Source: PHAA01 sp040217755 (GTDB lineage Bacteria > Bacillota > Syntrophomonadia > Syntrophomonadales > Syntrophomonadaceae). From it: 64,000 bases of DNA. The translations under genes were made by a program, and so were the position numbers. Below are positions 1 to 8,002 of the stretch, piece by piece; the stretch's first letter is position 1, and every line of letters starts with the position of its first letter. The notes under the pieces are model-generated. The model ran no database searches. It was not told where the DNA came from and saw nothing but the letters and a program-made list of their open reading frames with translations. Where the stretch lies: the NCBI GenBank assembly GCA_040217755.1, contig JBEHWJ010000003.1:1-64000 (forward strand). Direction: 5' to 3'.

Positions 1-152
1 GCCACCGCCTCGATAATGGATGCGAAGCCCCGGCATACCCGCTCATAATCCTGCGGGTAGCACATGGTAGCCTGTACCGGCCAAGCGATAAAACTGCGCT
101 GGTGGGGCGTCCATTCGGCCGGCATTCTATACCGCATTTGGCTTGGATACAT
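1..152 (-). CDS. Agmatine deiminase-like protein, N-terminal fragment
   Basis: Only the first 50 codons lie in the window; the gene continues past the left edge. The minus-strand translation starts at an ATG at 152-150 behind a GGGAG ribosome binding site and contains the stretches RMPAEWTPHQRSFIAWP and MCYPQDYERV. Agmatine deiminases and related peptidyl-arginine-deiminase-type guanidine hydrolases begin this way (MPAEW..H...W.AWP). The family converts agmatine to N-carbamoylputrescine in polyamine synthesis or arginine breakdown. The catalytic Cys, His and acidic residues lie outside the window, so the exact substrate cannot be checked. It is divergent from the neighbouring tcdA gene. Confidence 0.7.
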   Translation of the reverse strand, partial: MYPSQMRYRMPAEWTPHQRSFIAWPVQATMCYPQDYERVCRGFASIIEAV

Positions 153-347
153 TTCATCTCGCTCCCATCCCAGCTGTAATTCACCTCATAATATAATATT
201 ATCCCCCTCATCTCAATCCCAACCCGCCTGTCATCGCCCATTCCACGTATCCCCGCCACTGACCTGTACCCATTGGTCCTGTACCTGCTTGATTTCCGGC
301 TCATATCCGCTAGACTGTAAACAACAATGAAGTTTGGGGGAGGACCT

Positions 348-1118
348 ATGTCCGATATATTTACAAGGACCGAGATGTTGCTGGGCTCTGCGGCCCTGGA
401 GAAGCTACACGCCAGCAAGGTGGCGGTGTTCGGCATCGGGGGGGTGGGCAGTTTCGCGGTCGAGGGCCTGGCCCGCTCCGGAGTCGGCCATTTGGCCCTG
501 GTCGACCATGACCATATCACCGTCACCAATATCAACCGCCAAATCCACGCTACCCGCCATACGCTGGGATTGAGCAAGGCAGCGGTGATGAGGGAGCGGG
601 TGCTGGATATCAATCCGGAGGCGCAGGTGACTGTGCACCAGCTCTTCTACCGGGCTGAACGGTGCCCCGGCCTGCTAAGCGCCGATCTGGACTACATAAT
701 CGACGCGGTGGATTCGATCGGGGCCAAGATCGATCTGGTAATGCAGGCCCGGGAGATGAACATCCCGATCATCAGCTGTATGGGGGCGGGCAACAAACTG
801 GACCCGACCCGCTTTGAAGTAGCTGACATCTATGAAACCTCGGTATGCCCACTGGCCCGGGTAATGCGGCGGGAACTGCGCAAACGGGGGGTCCGGCAGC
901 TCAAAGTGGTTTATTCCACTGAACCGGCGGTAAAGAGAACGGTCGGCAATTGCCAGGTCGACCCGCCCGGGGATACGGACCTGGATATAAACTCTGGGGA
1001 TGGATTCAAGCGCATAATTCCGGGCAGCGTGGCTTTTGTCACCGCAGCCGCCGGTCTTATCCTGGCCGCGGCAGTGGTGAAGGATCTGATCGCCCCCTTA
1101 GGAGCGCCCGCAGAATAG
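348..1118 (+). CDS. tcdA: tRNA threonylcarbamoyladenosine dehydratase (ThiF/E1-like)
   Basis: 256 residues. This E1-like adenylating enzyme uses ATP to cyclise t6A37 of tRNA to ct6A. Visible features are the nucleotide-binding glycine motif GIGGVG (residues 29-34), the acidic segment DHDHITVTNINRQ after the second strand, and DAVDSIGAKIDL further on, all in the order seen in the YgdL/TcdA branch of the ThiF family. The length fits TcdA. I chose the ATG at 348 because GGGGGAGG lies just upstream; an earlier in-frame ATG at 327 has no such site. The gene converges with cadA, 41 bases apart, with no clear terminator between them. A generic ThiF-family protein is the alternative, but the SVCPLARVMRRELRK segment favours TcdA. 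Confidence 0.88.
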   Translation: MSDIFTRTEMLLGSAALEKLHASKVAVFGIGGVGSFAVEGLARSGVGHLALVDHDHITVTNINRQIHATRHTLGLSKAAVMRERVLDINPEAQVTVHQLFYRAERCPGLLSADLDYIIDAVDSIGAKIDLVMQAREMNIPIISCMGAGNKLDPTRFEVADIYETSVCPLARVMRRELRKRGVRQLKVVYSTEPAVKRTVGNCQVDPPGDTDLDINSGDGFKRIIPGSVAFVTAAAGLILAAAVVKDLIAPLGAPAE

Positions 1119-1159
1119 ACCGGCCGAAAAGCGGTACCGAAAGCGGTATCACCGGGACG

Positions 1160-3529
1160 CTAATCGCTATGCCGGGTGCGCAGCAATCTCATACTGTTGA
1201 GGGTCACCAGCAGCGAACTGCCCATATCGCCAGCTACCGCCAGCCACAGGGTCAGCCACCCCGGCACCACCAACAGCAGGATCAGGGCCTTGACCGCCAA
1301 GGAGAATGCGATGTTCTGTTTGATTATGGCCATGGTACGGCGGCTTAGCCTTATCACGTAGGGCAATTTGGTCAGGTCATCCGCCATCAGCGCTATATCA
1401 GCAGTTTCCAAGGCTGTGCTGGAGCCGGCGGCCCCCATGGCGATACCTACCGTGGCCAGGGCCATGGCCGGGGCGTCGTTGACCCCGTCCCCCACCATGG
1501 CCACCTTATGGTTTTCAGCCAGCAATTCCCGCATCGCCCCCACCTTATCCTCGGGCAGCAGCTCCGCCCGGTATTCGTCCGCTCCCGCCCGCTCGGCGAT
1601 GGCCCGGGCGGTGCACTCGTTGTCACCAGTGAGCATGATCACCTTGCTGATACCCGACCGTTTGAGCTTATCCACCGCCGCATGCGCATTTTCTCGGATC
1701 TGGTCGGCCACCGCTATCAATCCCAGTATCTCCCGGTCATTGCCCAGTATCATAACGGTCTTGCCCTGGCCCTGCAACCTCTCAATCCGTTCCTCGAGCC
1801 CGCCCAGTTCTATCCCCAGGTCGGTGAAAAAACGGTAGTTGCCGATCTGGTAAGCCTGGCCCCCCACCTCGGCCCGGGCCCCCTGGCCCAACACCGCCTG
1901 AAAATTGTCCACCGCCGGGATAGGTATCTGTTGCTGGCGGGCATGTTTGACGATGGCCTCGCCCAGCGGGTGTCCGGCCAGGGTCTCGATGGCGGCGGCG
2001 ATCCCGACAACTTCCTGGTCGCTGACATTCAACGGGATGACATCGGTTACTACCGGTCGGCCGGTGGTCAGGGTGCCGGTCTTGTCGAATGCCACCACTG
2101 ACAGCGCGCCGGCCTCCTCCAGGTAAACCCCGCCCTTGATCAGTACCCCGTTGCGGGCCGCGGCCCCTATGGCGGCAACGATGGAGACCGGAGTGGATAT
2201 CACCAGGGCACAGGGGCAGGCCACCAGCAGCATGGCCATGGCCTGGTAAAACCATTTATGGAAGGGCTGAGCCAGGAATAATACCGGTATTACGACGACC
2301 ATCACGGCGGCGGCTATCACCGCCGGGGTGTAATAACGGGCGAAACGGTCGATGAATTGCTGAGCAGGCGCGCGCTGGCCCTGGGCCTCCTCCACCATGG
2401 AAGTCAGACGGGCGATGGTATTGTCCTGGGCCAGTTTGGTGGCCCGGACCTCCATCGACCCCAACTGGTTGATAGTGCCGGCATAGACCTCATCCCCGAT
2501 ATTCTTGGCCACCGGAATGGATTCACCGGTTATGGGGGCCTCATCGACGGTAGAGGAGCCCCTGACCACTTCCCCGTCCATGGCGATCTTATCGCCGGGG
2601 CGGACTATGATGATGTCATCGATCATTATCTTTTCCACCGGCATGGTCATGGTTATCCCCCGCTGCCGAACCAGGGCTTCCGCCGGGGTCAGGTCCATCA
2701 AGGCCCGGATGGAGTGCCTGGTCTTGTCGAGTGTATAGCCCTGCAGGGCATTGCCCAGGGAGAACAGGAAGACTACTGTAGCGGCTTCCTCAAATTCTCC
2801 CAGGAAAGCAGCTCCGATGACGGCGATACTCATCAGGATATTCATATCCAGCTCACGGATGCTTAATAATACCGCCAACCCGGTTTTGAGCTCCAGGTAG
2901 CCCCCCAGTATGATGCCGGCTATGAAGAATCCGACCGGGATCGACTCTGGCACCGCCAGCTGTGAGGTCAACAGTCCCAGCACCAGCATGACCAGGGAGA
3001 TGGCGGTGGGGAAGATGTATTTGTTGGTCTTCCAGAAAGAACCCGGGGCGGGGAGGCGCTGCCCCTCCTCCACCTGGCCGCTATAGCCCAATCCGTGGAT
3101 GGCATCGAGGATGGCCTGCTTGTCCCCCTGATGCTGCACCAGCAGGGTGGAGGCGGCGAAGTTGACCCGGGCATTTTCCACCCCCGGTACCATCGTGATG
3201 CGCTTCTCCAGATGGGCGGCGCAATCGGCGCAATCCAGTCCCCCGATGATGAAGGTGGTCTGGCCTTCCCTCCCCCAAGGGCGGCCGGAATACTCGGCTG
3301 CATCGTATCCCAGCGAACGGATCCTTTCTATAATCGTCCCGGTACTGGCCTGTAAAGCATCATATTCTATTTCCAGCCGGCCCTGTGGAAAGCTGAGCCG
3401 GGCCGCCTTTACCCCGGAGAGGCCCTTCACTGCCTTCTCTACTTTGGCGGCGCAATCGGCGCAATCCATGCCGGACACGTGCAAGGCTGCTGATGCCTCC
3501 CATGCTTTTATCTCCATGGCCTGGGTCAT
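1160..3529 (-). CDS. cadA: Zn/Cd/Pb-exporting P1B-type ATPase
   Basis: 789 residues. This membrane pump exports divalent soft metals at the cost of ATP. Two N-terminal HMA domains carry DCADC motifs (Cys23/Cys26 and Cys100/Cys103); the aspartate before the first cysteine is typical of the Zn/Cd branch. The transmembrane CPC motif is at residues 438-440, the phosphorylated Asp at 482 in DKTGTLT, the AGHPLGEA histidine motif follows, then TGDNECTA and GDGVNDAPAM. The last membrane segment contains AVAGDMGSSLL, with an acidic residue where ZntA-type pumps have their metal-binding Asp. The start ATG has AAGGGGTG upstream. It lies 40 bases downstream of cadC on the same strand, so both probably form one metal-inducible operon. 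Confidence 0.93.
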   Translation of the reverse strand: MTQAMEIKAWEASAALHVSGMDCADCAAKVEKAVKGLSGVKAARLSFPQGRLEIEYDALQASTGTIIERIRSLGYDAAEYSGRPWGREGQTTFIIGGLDCADCAAHLEKRITMVPGVENARVNFAASTLLVQHQGDKQAILDAIHGLGYSGQVEEGQRLPAPGSFWKTNKYIFPTAISLVMLVLGLLTSQLAVPESIPVGFFIAGIILGGYLELKTGLAVLLSIRELDMNILMSIAVIGAAFLGEFEEAATVVFLFSLGNALQGYTLDKTRHSIRALMDLTPAEALVRQRGITMTMPVEKIMIDDIIIVRPGDKIAMDGEVVRGSSTVDEAPITGESIPVAKNIGDEVYAGTINQLGSMEVRATKLAQDNTIARLTSMVEEAQGQRAPAQQFIDRFARYYTPAVIAAAVMVVVIPVLFLAQPFHKWFYQAMAMLLVACPCALVISTPVSIVAAIGAAARNGVLIKGGVYLEEAGALSVVAFDKTGTLTTGRPVVTDVIPLNVSDQEVVGIAAAIETLAGHPLGEAIVKHARQQQIPIPAVDNFQAVLGQGARAEVGGQAYQIGNYRFFTDLGIELGGLEERIERLQGQGKTVMILGNDREILGLIAVADQIRENAHAAVDKLKRSGISKVIMLTGDNECTARAIAERAGADEYRAELLPEDKVGAMRELLAENHKVAMVGDGVNDAPAMALATVGIAMGAAGSSTALETADIALMADDLTKLPYVIRLSRRTMAIIKQNIAFSLAVKALILLLVVPGWLTLWLAVAGDMGSSLLVTLNSMRLLRTRHSD

Positions 3530-3569
3530 CCTATCACCCCTTAGCTCACCGGTGGTAGTTTCAACCCGC

Positions 3570-3962
3570 TCAAATGAATTCCAGGAACCGGGCTGCCCAT
3601 TCCTTGCTGTGACTTATATGTTCCAAGCCTTGTTTCAAAAGGGTATCTATATGTTGGTCGGCCAGCGAATAATAGAGGATCTTGCCCTCCCGGCGAAACT
3701 TGACCAGCTTCTGGGTCCGCAGCATGCGCAACTGGTGTGACACGGTCGAATCCGAAGCCCCGATAACCGCGGCCAGGTCACAAACGCACAGTTCCCGGTG
3801 CATCAGGGCAAAGATTATCCTCACCCGGTTGGGATCGGCCAAGGTTTTAAAGGTATCGGCCAGGGCCTGGGCCTCCTCCCCGGAAAGCATCCGCCCGCTC
3901 ACATCGGCAACCGCTTCTTCGTGGATGCACGGCAACCCACAGCGGTCAAACTGCATCACCAT
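3570..3962 (-). CDS. cadC: ArsR/SmtB-family metal-responsive repressor (CadC type)
   Basis: 130 residues, a winged-helix repressor that leaves DNA when it binds metal. Both known metal sites of the family can be read. The alpha3N site has Cys8 and Cys12 in the N-terminal arm (RCGLPCIH) and Cys59 and Cys61 in ELCVCDLA. The alpha5 site has Asp102, His104, His115 and His118 (D-x-H-x10-H-x-x-H). The recognition helix is ASDSTVSHQLRML. GGAGGG lies 8 bases before the ATG at 3962. It is the first gene of the cadC-cadA pair and probably represses its own promoter just upstream. CadC/SmtB is the best family assignment; which site senses which metal is not decidable here. Confidence 0.9.
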   Translation of the reverse strand: MVMQFDRCGLPCIHEEAVADVSGRMLSGEEAQALADTFKTLADPNRVRIIFALMHRELCVCDLAAVIGASDSTVSHQLRMLRTQKLVKFRREGKILYYSLADQHIDTLLKQGLEHISHSKEWAARFLEFI

Positions 3963-3995
3963 CGTTTAGCCCTCCTTTATCTTCATCTGCTCATC

Positions 3996-4009
3996 TGAGC
4001 ACTCGTTCA
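3996..4009 (-). promoter_or_regulatory. Candidate CadC operator (imperfect inverted repeat)
   Basis: TGAAC-GAGT-GCTCA read on the minus strand, a 5-4-5 repeat with one mismatched pair. It lies between the proposed cadC promoter and its start codon. SmtB-family repressors bind short inverted repeats with TGA outer bases, so this is a reasonable operator, but the match is imperfect. Confidence 0.4.
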
Positions 4010-4022
4010 TATATTCATATGT

Positions 4023-4051
4023 ATTAAAACATAAAATATTCCTGGACGCAA
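4023..4051 (-). promoter_or_regulatory. Candidate cadC promoter
   Basis: On the minus strand, TTGCGT (4051-4046) and TTTAAT (4028-4023) are separated by 17 bases. The -10 matches five of six consensus bases, the -35 only three. The position, about 60 bases before cadC and next to the operator-like repeat, supports it. Confidence 0.4.
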
Positions 4052-4132
4052 ACGGTTGTTGGGGCGAGATATGGTTTCATGGCATCGCCTAGTGATACCA
4101 GGGTTCCCAACCAGGGAGCGGTCTTCTTCAAC

Positions 4133-4163
4133 GAAAAACCCCGTCACCTATGGTGACGAGGCC
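4133..4163 (-). terminator. Rho-independent terminator of the copA-copZ operon
   Basis: Minus-strand hairpin with arms CTCGTCACC and GGTGACGGG around a three-base loop, followed by GTTTTTCG. It lies 30 bases after the stop of the UGA-containing HMA gene and should end the leftward copper transcript before cadC. Confidence 0.82.
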
Positions 4164-4192
4164 TCCAACTGCTGGAAAGCGTGCCCGACGCT

Positions 4193-4411
4193 TTAAGTTT
4201 CCACGACCCGGCAGCCCGCCGCTTCGATCCGGTCCTTAAGGTTTTCGACCGTTGCCTGGCCATCCTGGTAGGTCACCGCTACCCTCTTCCCCTGCGGATT
4301 TACATCGGTCCGGATGATGCCGGGCAGCATCTTCATGGAATTACGGATCGTGTTGATGAAGTGCATTCAAGTCATCCCTTCCACATGGAAGGTTACGGTT
4401 TTTTCAGCCAG
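4193..4411 (-). CDS. CopZ-like HMA protein with in-frame UGA (possible selenoprotein or pseudogene)
   Basis: 73 codons including the stop. The frame is a close relative of the neighbouring CopZ: VEGMT, then UGA at codon 15 (4369-4367), then MHFINTIRNS, ending in RIEAAGCRVVET. The UGA falls exactly where CopZ has its first metal-binding cysteine, and codon 18, the second cysteine in CopZ, is Phe. The rest is an intact ferredoxin-like HMA fold with no frameshift. No ATG, GTG or TTG starts the frame; CTG at 4411 sits at good distance from GGGAGGAGGA. It follows copZ by 24 bases and precedes the operon terminator. A six-base-pair stem with a three-pair extension lies directly after the UGA. Either UGA encodes selenocysteine, or the gene has lost its start and both ligands and is decaying. 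I cannot decide between these from sequence alone. Confidence 0.6.
4327..4364 (-). other. Hairpin directly downstream of the in-frame UGA (SECIS-like position)
   Basis: On the minus strand GCA-CTTCAT (bases +3 to +11 after the UGA) can pair with ATGAAG-a-TGC (+31 to +40), with one bulged base, and ACG/CGT can pair inside the loop around GATCC near +18. Bacterial SECIS elements are stem-loops starting within the first bases after UGA with a G early in the apical loop. Position and size fit loosely; no folding energy was computed. Confidence 0.35.
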
Positions 4412-4435
4412 CCTGAATCCTCCTCCCTCATGTCG

Positions 4436-4648
4436 TTAGGCTACTTCGTAACCGGCATCTTCAATTTTGGCCTTGATTTGACCGAGGTTTACCCGAGCGG
4501 AATCGAAATCAACTTCCACCTTTTTGCCCATGAGATCCACTTCCACTTTGTTGATACCGGGCAAAGAGCCTACCGAATTCTTGACCGCGTTGACACAGTG
4601 CATGCAGGACATTCCCTCAACTTTCAGGGTCTCGATTTGCTGGGCCAC
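4436..4648 (-). CDS. copZ: Copper chaperone CopZ
   Basis: 70 residues, a single HMA domain. The Cu(I)-binding motif GMSCMHC has Cys15 and Cys18, and the GYEVA C-terminus is typical of the family. CopZ carries Cu(I) in the cytoplasm to the CopA exporter. The start is GTG at 4648 with AAAGGAGAG upstream; there is no ATG in a suitable position. It lies 109 bases downstream of copA and 24 bases before the second HMA gene, on the same strand, so these form one copper operon. Confidence 0.92.
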   Translation of the reverse strand: MAQQIETLKVEGMSCMHCVNAVKNSVGSLPGINKVEVDLMGKKVEVDFDSARVNLGQIKAKIEDAGYEVA

Positions 4649-4757
4649 GACTCATCTCTCCTTTACAATTTGTATTTTGCCATACCAGCGTTACGGAGGG
4701 TTTACTCCCGCCGATGTGATTCATGCCCGTGAATACAATATCTGTCGATTATTGCAA

Positions 4758-7190
4758 CTAAACCCGGCGGCTGGGGTCGAAGCGCTTTAAACTCAAAGAA
4801 TTGCTGACTACCGACACCGAGCTGAAGGCCATCGCTGCCCCGGCGATGATGGGGTTTAACATCCCCAGCGCGGCGAAGGGGATACCGATGATATTGTAGA
4901 AAAAGGCCCAGAAGAGATTTTGCTTGATCTTCTTCATGGTCTGGCGTGACAGCCGGATCGAGGCCGGGACCATGCGCAGGTCCCCGCGCATCAGGGTAAT
5001 GTCGGCAGTCTCCATGGCCACGTCGGTACCGGTACCCATCGCCATGCCGATATCGGCCACCGCCAGGGCGGGAGCATCATTTATGCCATCTCCCACCATG
5101 GCCACAGTTTTTCCTTGGCTTTGCAGCTTCTCCACTTCACGGGCCTTGTTCTCGGGCAGGACTTCGGCCAGTACCGTACCGATGCCGGTCTGATGGGCGA
5201 TAGCCTCGGCGGTGCGCCGGTTATCGCCGGTAATCATGTAAACCTCTACGCCCATCCGCTGCAGGTCGGCGATAGCCTCGGCCGAGCTGTCCTTGACGGT
5301 GTCGGCCACCGCCAGGATGGCTTCCAGGCGACCGTCGACCGCCATCAGCATGGCGGTTTTACCCTTGTCCTCCAGAGCGGTTATTTGTTCCTCCAGAGCC
5401 TGAACGAATATGGACCGCTCCCGCATCAATTTACGGGTACCTACATATATCTCCCGGTTTTCTACCTCCGCCCTTACTCCCTGGCCGGGGACCGCCACAA
5501 ACTCAGCCGGATCTTCCACCTGGCCCAATACATCCTTGCCCCGACCATAGATAGCAGTCCCCAAGGGGTGCTCGGAATTCTTTTCGGCAGCGGCGGCCAG
5601 CCGCAATATCTCCATCTCGTCAAAGCTGCCCAGGGTTACGATGTCGGTCAGCTGCGGCTGCCCCTGGGTGATGGTACCGGTCTTGTCCAGCACTACCGTG
5701 TCTATCTTATAGGCGAGCTCCAGGTGTTCGCCCCCTTTGATAAGGATGCCGTTCTCGGCCCCCTTGCCGGTCCCTACCATTATTGCGGTAGGGGTGGCCA
5801 ACCCCAAGGCGCAGGGACAGGCGATGACCAGCACGGCTACCGCGCTGATCAATGATTTATTTAATCCGGCCCCACTGAAATACCAAGCCGTAAAGGTGAC
5901 CACGGCGATGGCCAGTACTGCGGGCACAAATACCCCCGCCACCCGATCCGCGATCTTCTGGATGGGGGCCTTGGAACCCTGTGCTTCCTCCACCATTTTG
6001 ATGATCCGGGCCAGGGCCGTGTCTTTGCCCACCCGGGTGGCTTCCATTTTGAAAACCCCAAAACGGTTGATGGTGGCGCCGTAAACCGGGTCCCCGGTTT
6101 TCCGGTCGACCGGTAGGCTTTCCCCGGTCAACATCGATTCATCCAGAGAGGAGGTGCCCTCTATGATGCGTCCGTCCACCGGTACCTTTTCGCCCGGTCG
6201 GACCACGATTATGTCCCCTGCCAGGACCTCTTCGATCGGTATATCCGCCTCTTGTCCCTGTCTCACCACCCGGGCGGTTTTAGCCTGCAGCCGGGCCAGC
6301 TTCTCGATGGCCTCCGAGGTGCGCCCCTTGGCTACCGCTTCCAGGTATTTGCCCAGCAGGATCAGGGTGATGAGTATCGCCGAGGCCTCGAAATACAGGT
6401 CTGGCATGACGCCGTGCTCCGCCGGCCGGGAGAATACGTTGTAGAGGCTGAAGAAGTAGGCAGCCGAGGTACCCATGGCCACCAGCACATCCATGTTGGC
6501 ACTGCCGGATTTCAAGGCATGGTAAGACCCCTTGTAGAACCGGGCCCCGATGATAAACTGCACCGGGGTGGCCAGGGCCATTTGCAGGTAGGGGTTGTGA
6601 AGAAAGCCAGCCGCCGGGCTATGGGCGCTGAATAAACTCAAGACCATTGCCATCACCAGCGGCAAGCTGAGCAGGGCGGAGGCCAGCAAGGCCAGGCGCA
6701 TACCGCGCAGTTCCCTGGCCTTCCGCATTCGGGCCTGGTCATGGCTGAGGGATTCGACCCTCTCGGCATCGTAACCCAGATCCCGGATCGCCTTAATCAT
6801 ATCCTCCACCCGTATTTGTCCGGGGGCGTAGGAAACGGTGGCTTTTTCGGTGGCCAGGTTGACACTGGCCGTTCCGATCCCCGGCAGGGAGTTCAGTTTC
6901 TTCTCAATACGGGCGGAACAGGCCGCGCAGGTCATGCCGGCTATCTTCAGCTCGGCCTGGCCGGGAGACGAGGGGCCTTCATGGATGACACTATAACCCA
7001 AACCAGTGATGGCCTCTTCCAGTTGGTCAAGCCCCACCTTGTTGTCGTCATATTGCACGGCCGCCTTCTCCGAAGCCAGGTTGACGTTGACCGTCTCCAC
7101 GCCTTCCATTTTACCCAGTTTCTTTTCTATCCGGGCCGCACAGGCGGCACAGCTCATCCCGGCAATCTTGATGGTTTCCTTGTGCTCCAT
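4758..7190 (-). CDS. copA: Copper-exporting P1B-1 ATPase CopA
   Basis: 810 residues. This membrane ATPase exports Cu(I). Two HMA domains have GMSCAAC (Cys14/Cys17) and GMTCAAC (Cys88/Cys91). The membrane CPC motif is at residues 458-460, the phosphorylated Asp is 502 in DKTGTIT, followed by SEHPLG, TGDN and GDGINDAPA. The last two membrane helices carry FYNIIGIP and MAFSSVSVVSNS, matching the YN and MxxSS Cu(I) ligands of the P1B-1 class and separating it from the neighbouring cadA. The ATG at 7190 follows GGGAG by five bases. It leads the copA-copZ-HMA operon, which ends at the terminator at 4133-4163. Confidence 0.95.
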   Translation of the reverse strand: MEHKETIKIAGMSCAACAARIEKKLGKMEGVETVNVNLASEKAAVQYDDNKVGLDQLEEAITGLGYSVIHEGPSSPGQAELKIAGMTCAACSARIEKKLNSLPGIGTASVNLATEKATVSYAPGQIRVEDMIKAIRDLGYDAERVESLSHDQARMRKARELRGMRLALLASALLSLPLVMAMVLSLFSAHSPAAGFLHNPYLQMALATPVQFIIGARFYKGSYHALKSGSANMDVLVAMGTSAAYFFSLYNVFSRPAEHGVMPDLYFEASAILITLILLGKYLEAVAKGRTSEAIEKLARLQAKTARVVRQGQEADIPIEEVLAGDIIVVRPGEKVPVDGRIIEGTSSLDESMLTGESLPVDRKTGDPVYGATINRFGVFKMEATRVGKDTALARIIKMVEEAQGSKAPIQKIADRVAGVFVPAVLAIAVVTFTAWYFSGAGLNKSLISAVAVLVIACPCALGLATPTAIMVGTGKGAENGILIKGGEHLELAYKIDTVVLDKTGTITQGQPQLTDIVTLGSFDEMEILRLAAAAEKNSEHPLGTAIYGRGKDVLGQVEDPAEFVAVPGQGVRAEVENREIYVGTRKLMRERSIFVQALEEQITALEDKGKTAMLMAVDGRLEAILAVADTVKDSSAEAIADLQRMGVEVYMITGDNRRTAEAIAHQTGIGTVLAEVLPENKAREVEKLQSQGKTVAMVGDGINDAPALAVADIGMAMGTGTDVAMETADITLMRGDLRMVPASIRLSRQTMKKIKQNLFWAFFYNIIGIPFAALGMLNPIIAGAAMAFSSVSVVSNSLSLKRFDPSRRV

Positions 7191-7249
7191 TATTTCTCCC
7201 TCTATGAACCGAAGGCAGTCTGCTGGTTACCAAGTCGCTACTTGCCAAT

Positions 7250-7255
7250 ATTATA
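7250..7255 (-). promoter_or_regulatory. Candidate -10 box of the copA promoter
   Basis: A perfect TATAAT on the minus strand about 60 bases before the copA start codon. No good -35 box lies at the usual distance, which would fit an activator-dependent or weak promoter. No clear CopY or CsoR box was seen. Confidence 0.35.
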
Positions 7256-7351
7256 CCAATAATCAGGCTCGATTACCCGCAGCCGTACCGGTCTGGTCCC
7301 TCTGCCGGCCGCCCATCGCCCCAACCTCAATACCCGGTCGCGCAGCTGCGA

Positions 7352-7681
7352 TCAGCCCGCCAATTCTGCCTTGACCACCTCGATCATCGCCCCCAGTGGT
7401 ATCGACCCCGACCACCTCATAACCCCGTTTATCACCGCCATCGGGAACAGGTGGCCGAGCTGGCACGCCTGGTCTATCGCCGGGAAAGCTGCCAGATCTC
7501 CGCCTGCGGTATCAATATACGCCATTTCCAGTTCCTCTTCCCCGAACAAGTCTGCCAGGATTTCCCGGATCACTGCGTATTCCCGCTGCCCGGTCGAAGC
7601 CGGCCCGCACCCCTGGCAGCCGGCATTGCCACTGCGAATAGGGTTTAGGCCGCCAAAAACATCTATTTTTACTTTGGCCAT
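7352..7681 (-). CDS. Thioredoxin-fold protein with CxxC motif
   Basis: 109 residues from the ATG at 7681, which follows GGAGGA by eight bases; a longer frame starting at 7699 would place the start on top of that site. The N-terminus is a beta strand (KVKIDVFGG) leading to GCQGCGPAS, a CxxC motif at the start of the first helix as in thioredoxin-like proteins. Later PMAVINGVMRW matches the strand near the usual cis-proline position. I do not recognise a named family with certainty. It lies 161 bases upstream of copA on the same strand. A role in thiol redox chemistry or metal handling is inferred from motif and context only. Confidence 0.6.
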   Translation of the reverse strand: MAKVKIDVFGGLNPIRSGNAGCQGCGPASTGQREYAVIREILADLFGEEELEMAYIDTAGGDLAAFPAIDQACQLGHLFPMAVINGVMRWSGSIPLGAMIEVVKAELAG

Positions 7682-8002
7682 GGTAAAATCCTCCTCCATT
7701 AGTGTTGCCTAACCTAAGCATAGGCGATAGGCGAGTTTAGTCAAGGCGCCCATCATCCGCCTTTAAATCGTCCCGGATTGGTTTATACTGGATAAAAGCA
7801 GTTGCAGCTTTTACTGTCGCTAAAGGTGGCCAGCCCCTTCCCGGTCCTGGTCCTTTTATTTCCGCGTATCCGATATGATTTTTGTTATAAAATATCTTAT
7901 TATGACCAAAGTTGATAAAATGGGATGTATATATATGACTACTATTCTTTGACATAAGCCGGCTGATCGGTCGGCGGGAATTGTTGCCAAGGAGATGATC
8001 AG
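7682..8002. other. Intergenic region, divergent from the nuo operon
   Basis: About 320 bases without a convincing gene. The right half is AT-rich and contains TTGATA (7912-7917) and, 16 bases on, TATGAC, a weak possible promoter for nuoA; a TTGACA near 7950 has no partner -10. A frame at 7737-7955 on the minus strand shows no ribosome binding site or family resemblance. Confidence 0.4.

Noticed and set aside
64..330. 88-codon plus-strand frame at the left edge
   Set aside because: Overlaps the agmatine deiminase-like start on the other strand and has no ribosome binding site.
1376..1480. Frameshift in the CadA C-terminal region
   Set aside because: Motifs GDGVNDAPAM through the last helix are in one frame; alternative frames here are antisense shadows.
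7737..7955. 72-codon minus-strand frame upstream of nuoA
   Set aside because: AT-rich promoter-like DNA, no start signal, no family.
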